Positions 57,708 through 64,000 of a DNA stretch of 64,000 nucleotides are shown piece by piece. The stretch lies in contig JNEN01000812.1 of the NCBI GenBank assembly GCA_000697355.1, positions 17,217 to 81,216 of the forward strand, written 5' to 3'. Numbering within the stretch: the first letter of the stretch is position 1; the number at the start of each line of letters is the position of its first letter. Below the pieces are notes generated by a model that made no database searches, was not told the origin of the DNA, and saw only the letters and a program-made list of their open reading frames with translations. This DNA is from Syncephalastrum monosporum B8922 (Eukaryota > Mucoromycota > Mucoromycetes > Mucorales > Syncephalastraceae). Position numbers and translations under genes: made by a program.

Positions 57708-58990
57708 ATGGGCAAGCCATCGTCGACATCCAAGTCCATTTCTCGGAAAACTCTGGCTCTCAAGGACGAGGACGAAATGTCTCTGTCCAACCCTGCCCAG
57801 ATCGAGTCTCAGATGCAACGTCTGCTTGAAGTACGTCTCACTTGATAACGTAGTGTATGAACACGCCACTATTGACACTGCCATGCTTGTTTCTGTCAGC
57901 AAAATCGGCAATTAAACGAGAAACTGGAGCACTCACTGAAGACGGTCAGCAAACTACGTCGGCAGCGAGGGTAGCGTTATCTAAAAAGCCCGAGTGGTGT
58001 TCTTCTGTTCTTATATATTGCATATTCTACCTAGTGCACTGTTGGATTTGATTGCCAGCAAAAGGCGTACGTCAGGCGGCTATGACAGCTCAAACGACGA
58101 CGATGACAGCAGCGCATTCGACGAAGACGAAGAACTTGGTGAGCTCTCGGAACCACAGCCTTCGTCCTCGTCGGAAAGCGAAGAAGAGGAAGGCTTTGCG
58201 ACGCCTCCTCAGGTCTTTTCACCCGCTACTCCCGGTATGCTTTTTATGATTTCGTCTAAACCCTATATCGAGCACCTTATTTACCCGAATTCCTTCCACT
58301 TATAGCACCGTACAAACCAGTCCTCAAAGCACGCAAAAACCGCCACCGCTTGATTGACGTGGCCCGCGATGACACCGGTCGACCGATTCTACCGCTCCAA
58401 CTCGGTAGCATCACTGTGATCAGTCTCGGCCAGATCGATACTTCTCCCGCCTATCACAATAACCGCTATATATTCCCCGTGGGTTACAAAGTCCAAAGGT
58501 AATGGCGCACAGTCACAGCTTGTTGTATATTATATATCTATATCGGATTGATATACTCACTCCGTTTTGGCTACTTAGAGTTTACAAAAGCATGATCAAG
58601 CCGGGAACACATACTAACTATACGTGCACGGTCAAGGAAGGCACTACTGGTCCCAAGGTACGAGGAATGCTCTTATGCAGGATTGACAAGGCTCACGTGA
58701 TATTCTAGTTTTGCGTCGAACCTGCGGACGATCCAGAGAACCCAGTTGAGAAAGACACGCCCTCGGCAGCGTGGACGACCGTCATGAAGATCGCCAACCA
58801 CGACAAGCTGCGCCAAAACTTTGCCGTCTCCGGTCCCGAATATTTTGGCATGTCCCACCCAACCATTGTCAAGCTCATCCAGGAACTTCCCGGCGCAGAG
58901 CAGTGCGAAAACTACGCGTGGCAGGACTTTAGCAACGAACAGGCCCTGCCGCCCTCTCAGCCTTCAAAAAGACAAAAGATCGCATCCTAA
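57708..58990 (+). CDS. FYRN/FYRC-domain nuclear protein (TBRG1-like)
   Basis: Six exons: 57708-57830, 57900-57970, 58059-58234, 58306-58498, 58579-58657 and 58709-58990, giving about 307 residues. A short coiled coil (PAQIESQMQRLLEQNRQLNE) is followed by an acidic, Ser-rich linker (SSNDDDDSSAFDEDEELGE). The FYRN half is LGSITVISLGQIDTSPAYHN with YIFPVGYKVQRVYKSM. The FYRC half is AAWTTVMKIANHDKLR, FAVSGPEYFGMSHPTIVKLI and ELPGAEQCENY. The tail ends in a basic signal SKRQKIAS. FYR domains occur in KMT2 proteins and in TBRG1; the absence of SET or PHD domains and the small size fit TBRG1-like proteins. A chromatin role is inferred. Confidence 0.9.
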
Positions 58991-59248
58991 CCTTCATATC
59001 CCAATCTCGCGCATCCCAAAACACACTCAACCTTATACGCACATGCTACGTTCTCGCTCGTCACTTGTTTTATGTTTTTTTTTTTTGTACTTTTTTTTTT
59101 GTTTTTTCATCTCATTTCGCCCTGTTGATTCCCAACCGACCCACATGCGCACCCCAACATGCACGCATTCATGTGGACATATGCATGGAAAGATAAGAAT
59201 AAAAGAGAATCTTCAGGCTCCATATGTGTGTTTATAATATTCAATCTT

Positions 59249-62200
59249 TTACATGGTTTTGACCAAATCACCAATACGATCGCCGACGCGCTTAGCAAAG
59301 TGGCCGGATGCTCGAAGTTCAGGGGATCCCTGCATCTTGCAGTTAGTATTTCTTCAATTTTCCCCTTTTTCTTCTTCCATGCATGTATCCGAGTCTCCAA
59401 AAGCCCAACTTACCGAAAAGACGGAATCCAGTATCTGCAGCACAGGGTCTAGATGGGACGCAAGCGATTTTTTGAGGCTCGATGCGATCGCGAGTGAGGA
59501 TTGGAAGAGAGGTGACTCGGTCGTGTGGTCGTAGCTTGGATACAAGCTGAAGGGCTCGCGTGCGCCGGATGGCTGTAGATAAAACTCGAGATGGCGTAAG
59601 AGCACGAGCATCACCATATCGACAATGTCGAGCAGGTGACGCATCTGCTTGGCCTTCTCATCCGCCCGTCGACGGAATTCGCTTGTGAGGATCTGGCGTT
59701 GTTGAGATGGGCTCAGGTTCTCGAACTGGACCTTGAGCGTTTTGAAGGCGGTCTCAAACACTTCGCGCACCTCTTCGAAGCGCAGCGTAGTGATGTCGCC
59801 TTTTTGGGATCGCAGCATCTCGTATTCTGCCACAGCACCCTGCAGCTTCTTGAGTGTGTCCCGCATGCAGGCCACCAGCGTCGACAACGACGGCGTTCGG
59901 ACCGAAACTACGCATGCAGTCATCCACGTGTGAGCTTTTCGTGCAAAAATCAAATGCTTCTTTTGCATACCATTACGCTTGAACAAGCCATTATCGTCGC
60001 TGATGGGTGAAAGGGTATTGCTGAACATGGGGCGGAACGCGCTGGGGCCTGAACAAAAAGCATGTGTAAGTCCCCGAGCCATGCCTTGGTTATCGAAAGC
60101 TCACCTTGCTCATCTTGGGCAAATGCCGCATTTTGCGCATAGGATGTGAGGTTCAGTTGTATTGACTGAAGCAGCGTGTCACATTGACTCTCAAAGACGG
60201 TCTGGGAGCCGCCAAACACAAGTTTGACGGACAATTCTCGGTCTTCATCGCTCTGAGGCACGATCTCAAGGTTGTGTGGGATGAGGTATTTGGCAATAAG
60301 CTGCGTCATGGATGTGTGGAGTTGATGGAGACCTCGCGAAGCCTGCACCATTTTATCAGAGGATGCCCATACTTTGTTTTCAAAGAAAGACTTACCAGGT
60401 CCTTAAAGAACCCTTCGCGACAGCTGAGATGATACATGATGGTGGAAGCAAGCTTCAGTTGCTCCAGGGAGGACAACGTTACGGGCACAGTTTCGTCCTT
60501 GAGGATATACAGGAGACAGTCTTGCTGTTTCCGAGCCCATCGCTCCACCTAAAACGTCGGGAGTGAGTCATATGCATTCTCTCTTTTCTCCATGACCCTT
60601 CATCTTACCTTTTCGGTCAGGAACCGGTTTCCTCCCTTGGTGACCAACGCCACGATTAGTTTCAACGTCGGCAGCAGCATCTGCTCGTAGCGCTTGGCCA
60701 AGTCGGCTGTAGAGGAAGGCTCATTATCTAAAGGAATGCGAGATGAGCACATAAAAGCACCTGTTTCCGCTTCGTGGATACATACCGAGTTGCATCAAGC
60801 TGTTTTCTGGTCGGGCATTGATAAATTGGCAGTGTTCAAGCGCATCCACGATGCGGTTCTCAAAGAGACGCTTGGCACCCTCACGCGTCAGCGCCAGTCG
60901 GAGGTACAGACTCATTTTGGCCTCATAAATATACAGAGGTGTCATGGACGCTAGAATACGTTCGCATGATGTATGAGACTGCTGTTCCAGAAGAAGACCA
61001 CCATGTTCCTTTCAAGCCAATTCGCTTACCTTCACGCTGTTCGAGCAGATTGAGAAGTTCAATGTTTTCTCGCTGCATCATGTCGATCGAATACTTCAAG
61101 AAGTTCTTTTTGATCATGTATGAGAGCACCACCGAGCTCTTTGCCTTGACTGAGAGCATGTGCAGACTTTCCAGGACGACGTACGCCGTCGACTTCCAGA
61201 CATGCTCGCCGTCTGTCGCGTCGGTGCACACCCGATCGAGGAGTGCCTCACTTTCGCCGAGCGTCTCGACAAACTGGCGTTCAACCGGCGCGCACTGGCC
61301 ATCGCCGCGGTCGACGTAGTGCAAAAAGTGGATCAATGCCGTGTAGAGATCACCGCGGACGGGTGTGTTGCTGGTTGGCTGCTGGATACACTCCAAGATG
61401 CCCTGGAAGATGGCACGGAGTTCATCGTCGGGTAGGCGCGACGTTTCTGCGGACTCAAGAACCTGCTGGCGGATGGTATCTTCGCGAAGATGAGTCATCA
61501 GGGCTGTGACGACTTCACTGAAGCCCTTCATGATTTGCGTATCGCCGCTGTTCTCGCCGTGGATCATCTTGGGCAGCACAGTTGAGAGCAGGTCGAGAGT
61601 GATGCGCTCGCGTACTTCGAACGAGAAAAGGCCAAAGCACTCGGTCAGCGTCACCTGGACGACCTGCTTCCACGCGCGGAGGCATTGGTGCTTGCCGTGG
61701 GCGATCTCACGGTGGTGGTTGGCAGCCATGAGAGCGGTCAGGATGCGGCCCATCTCGTCCTCGAGCTTGGCACGTTCGGCGTCGCTCACTGCAATGCCCG
61801 CGTCCTGCTTGGCCTTTTCGTCGTTGCGCAATACGCAGTAGATGCTTCGAATGTCGTACACGTCGCAGCCGTACTGACCCGGCACCTTGAACGGCTCAGC
61901 GTAGAAGCCATCAAAATAAAGGAGCGGACCGTGATCGATCGCCATGGCGTCGATCCACTTGAACTCAAGGGAGTTGATCAGCTCGCGCACCTTGGTCAGT
62001 GGCTGCTGGAATCGGTTGCCGCCCAGGCTAAAGATGTTGCGCTCAGCGCTGTCGACCTCCATCTTCCCAGACGCGGCCTCGTCTTCAGCCTCGTTGTAGC
62101 CATACAAGAGACCAAGCAGCTTGCGGATGTCGGATTTGCTCTGTGATGCGGCCAGAACATGCAGCTCCAACGCGATTGTCTTGAGCATCCACGCACGCTG

Positions 62201-64000
62201 ATGGAGTTGCGCGCGCAGCGCGATAAAGTCCATCGTGAATTGGGTGTCGTCGGCACAGCAAACAGTGCCGGGGATGATGGGCTCCGCTACCTGGGGATAG
62301 CTTTCAATGCTGGGTGACAGGGCGCGGAACTGGTGGTAAAAGAAGTCCTCCTTGCTACGCAGATAGCGCATCGTGATATCCGACGTCGATTCCTTGGCGC
62401 ATAGCTGGTAAATTAGCTTGTAGCATTTTTCCGCCAGGACAGGGTGGGTCGCCACCAGCGGCAGTTCTTCATCAGTGTTGGCGTCACCAGTGACACCGCG
62501 CGAGAGTAGGCTGAGGATGGAGCGGAAACAGATGCGCGCGGTCTCATTCGGTCGCATGCCCACCAAGGCACCGCCGTGGCCATGGCCGTAGCCTGGGCGG
62601 GGGTCGCTGTAGCCCAGTAGGAAATCGCTGAGGGTCGGCGCGGGTTTGTCAAGTGCCGAGTTCTTGAGCAGCAGGTCAATGAGCGCGAGACGCACCGAAC
62701 TCTCCATGCGAGGCATGTCCTGCGCATCCAACCCATAGACATCACTGATCGTCTTGGCCGCAAACCAGAACGGAATGTTGTTGATATCGTACTCGTAGTC
62801 CTCGGGCGTCGTGATCTCGAGCGTGTCAATGTCGAGGCGTTCGCTGAACGCGTGCAGGATCGCGTTTTCGTCCTTACAGTTGCGCAGCACGCCAGCCAGA
62901 CGCGTACCGATGCCACCCATAGGCACATGGGTACGTGATGGGTCCTTGACAAGCCGGGTCTCGTTCGGTTCCCGCGACAGAGCTTCCAAAATACGTGTGC
63001 TGAGGTAGCAGATCTCGTCTTGGTCGACACAGTTGACGAGGAGCGAGAGCTGGACGAGCGAATTGGCGTGGTAGAGCATGAGTTGGCCGAGCGGTGCGAG
63101 CGATGGCAAGGGCGCAAACACGGTGTCGCCAAGTACCCATTCGGCGGTTGGCAAACGGCGCGCTTGGGTTTGCATCAGCGGAATCAATACGTTGCAAAAG
63201 ACGTCTTGCACCGCGAGCACCTTATCGAGGATGCGCAAGCTGCGCATGACTGACTCGGCAAAGTACGCAGTGGTCTCCTTCCGACCGCGGATGCCCTCAG
63301 GGCCGCGCTCCACAATTTTAAGCAGTTCTTGCAAAAGGCCACGGCCGGCCAACAAGCGCAGGATGACTTCGAAACCAGGGTGTGCCAGATAGATAAGAAG
63401 CAGACTGTCGAGGGGCTCGCAGGTGTTGCTCTCGCGGCCCTGGACGGCGAGTGTGTTATGGGTCACGCGACCACCGCTACCTTTGCTGCCGTGCTTAAGG
63501 AACTCTTGCAGCGGGTGAATGTCAAAAGAGAGGACGCTGTTCTCAAACACCTTGAGGCAGGCAGCTGCGAGCTGCCACTTGCTGCCGGGATAGAGATAGT
63601 CCTGTTTGTCGAGCTCCACAAAGATGTGGTCAATGACGAGCGAGATGTACGGGCTGGCGCCGGGCGAGCGCGTGCCCTTGCCAAGGTCGTACGGGATCGT
63701 CGACAGCGTCGGCATAAAGCCCGAGATAATGTCCTCGCGACGCGTCTGTGTGTGGATGGCTGACCCTATCAGGTTGAGCACCGACCGTGTCTCGTCGTAG
63801 ACCTTGAGCGCACGCTCCATTGTGAGCTCTTGCAGAAACTTGGGTGCCCGGAGCGGTTCGCGGCGGCGGGGTGGAGAGGACGCGCTCGGGACCATACCAG
63901 CTGACTGTTGCTCGGCAGTAGCGGCGGCGGCAGCGGCGGTCCGCTCGGGTGTGTCGCGCTTGGAGAGAAGAATGTCGCTGTTTTCGAGCACGTCCCAAAT
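59249..64000 (-). CDS. NUP192: Inner-ring nucleoporin Nup192/Nup205 (5' end missing)
   Basis: The frame is open through the window edge at 64000, so the N-terminus is outside. Exons in the window: 64000-61030, 60950-60786, 60727-60609, 60548-60396, 60342-60105, 60048-59971, 59907-59414 and 59329-59249 (an in-frame alternative acceptor lies 6 nt upstream of the last). These encode about 1,430 residues of alpha-helical solenoid. Recognisable stretches are KFLQELTMERALKVYDETRS, YLYPGSKWQLAAACLKVFE, GFEVILRLLAGRGLL, FPxxxWFAAKTISDVYG-like and FEFKWIDA-like blocks, and TPLYIYEAKMSLYLRLA. Nup192/Nup205 is a scaffold of the nuclear-pore inner ring, binding Nic96/Nup93 and Nup53. The family is usually 1,700-2,000 residues, so several hundred are missing. 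It ends 258 bp from the converging FYR gene. Confidence 0.9.

Overview
The window is nuclear DNA of an intron-rich fungus, most likely an early-diverging lineage such as Mucoromycota (an inference). The evidence is fungal-type content (class V chitinase, septin, ACR3 arsenite permease, UapA-type purine permease, Dal5-like permease, Erf4), compact GT-AG introns of about 50-220 nt, and gene families that look more animal or basal-fungal (an ANKRD16-like ankyrin protein, a FYRN/FYRC protein). About 107 introns were traced by eye; frame continuity and family motifs were used to choose splice sites. No transposase, reverse transcriptase, rRNA gene or CRISPR array was seen.

Layout. 1-0.9 kb: a small single-pass PPxY membrane protein. 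0.9-4.6 kb: gene-poor, with a degenerate three-copy repeat carrying TGACGTCA boxes and a tRNA-like element. 4.6-16.6 kb: a dense block of mostly minus-strand genes: Erf4 palmitoyltransferase subunit, chitinase, Rab6/Ypt6, ACR3, LSM8, then ALG2 (plus strand, divergent from LSM8 over 98 bp) and a septin. 17.0-17.7 kb: two near-identical box C/D snoRNA candidates inside consecutive introns of an apparent host transcript, both carrying 13 nt complementary to the peptidyl-transferase-centre segment of large-subunit rRNA. 17.9-29.9 kb: cytochrome P450, Dal5-like permease and a full-length ABCC transporter. 32.0-34.2 kb: allantoicase and a possible C-terminal extension or small extra gene. 34.5-38.6 kb: a DENN-domain Rab regulator. 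39.9-47.6 kb: a C2H2 factor, the ANKRD16-like protein, an HSL-type esterase and a UapA-like permease. 48.2-55.9 kb: SNF2 ATPase, Old Yellow Enzyme, mitochondrial-type rhodanese and a four-TM protein. 57.7-64.0 kb: a FYRN/FYRC protein, then Nup192/Nup205, whose 5' end lies beyond the window.

Functional themes. Membrane traffic is represented by Rab6, a DENN protein and Erf4. Purine and ureide nitrogen use is represented by the UapA-like permease, allantoicase and the Dal5-like permease, loosely spread over 26 kb. Detoxification is represented by ACR3, ABCC, P450 and OYE. RNA metabolism is represented by LSM8 and the snoRNAs. Most of this is ordinary core genome. The best candidate for something undescribed is the duplicated intronic snoRNA locus; the run of GC-AG introns, including one beside a 17-nt exon, is second.
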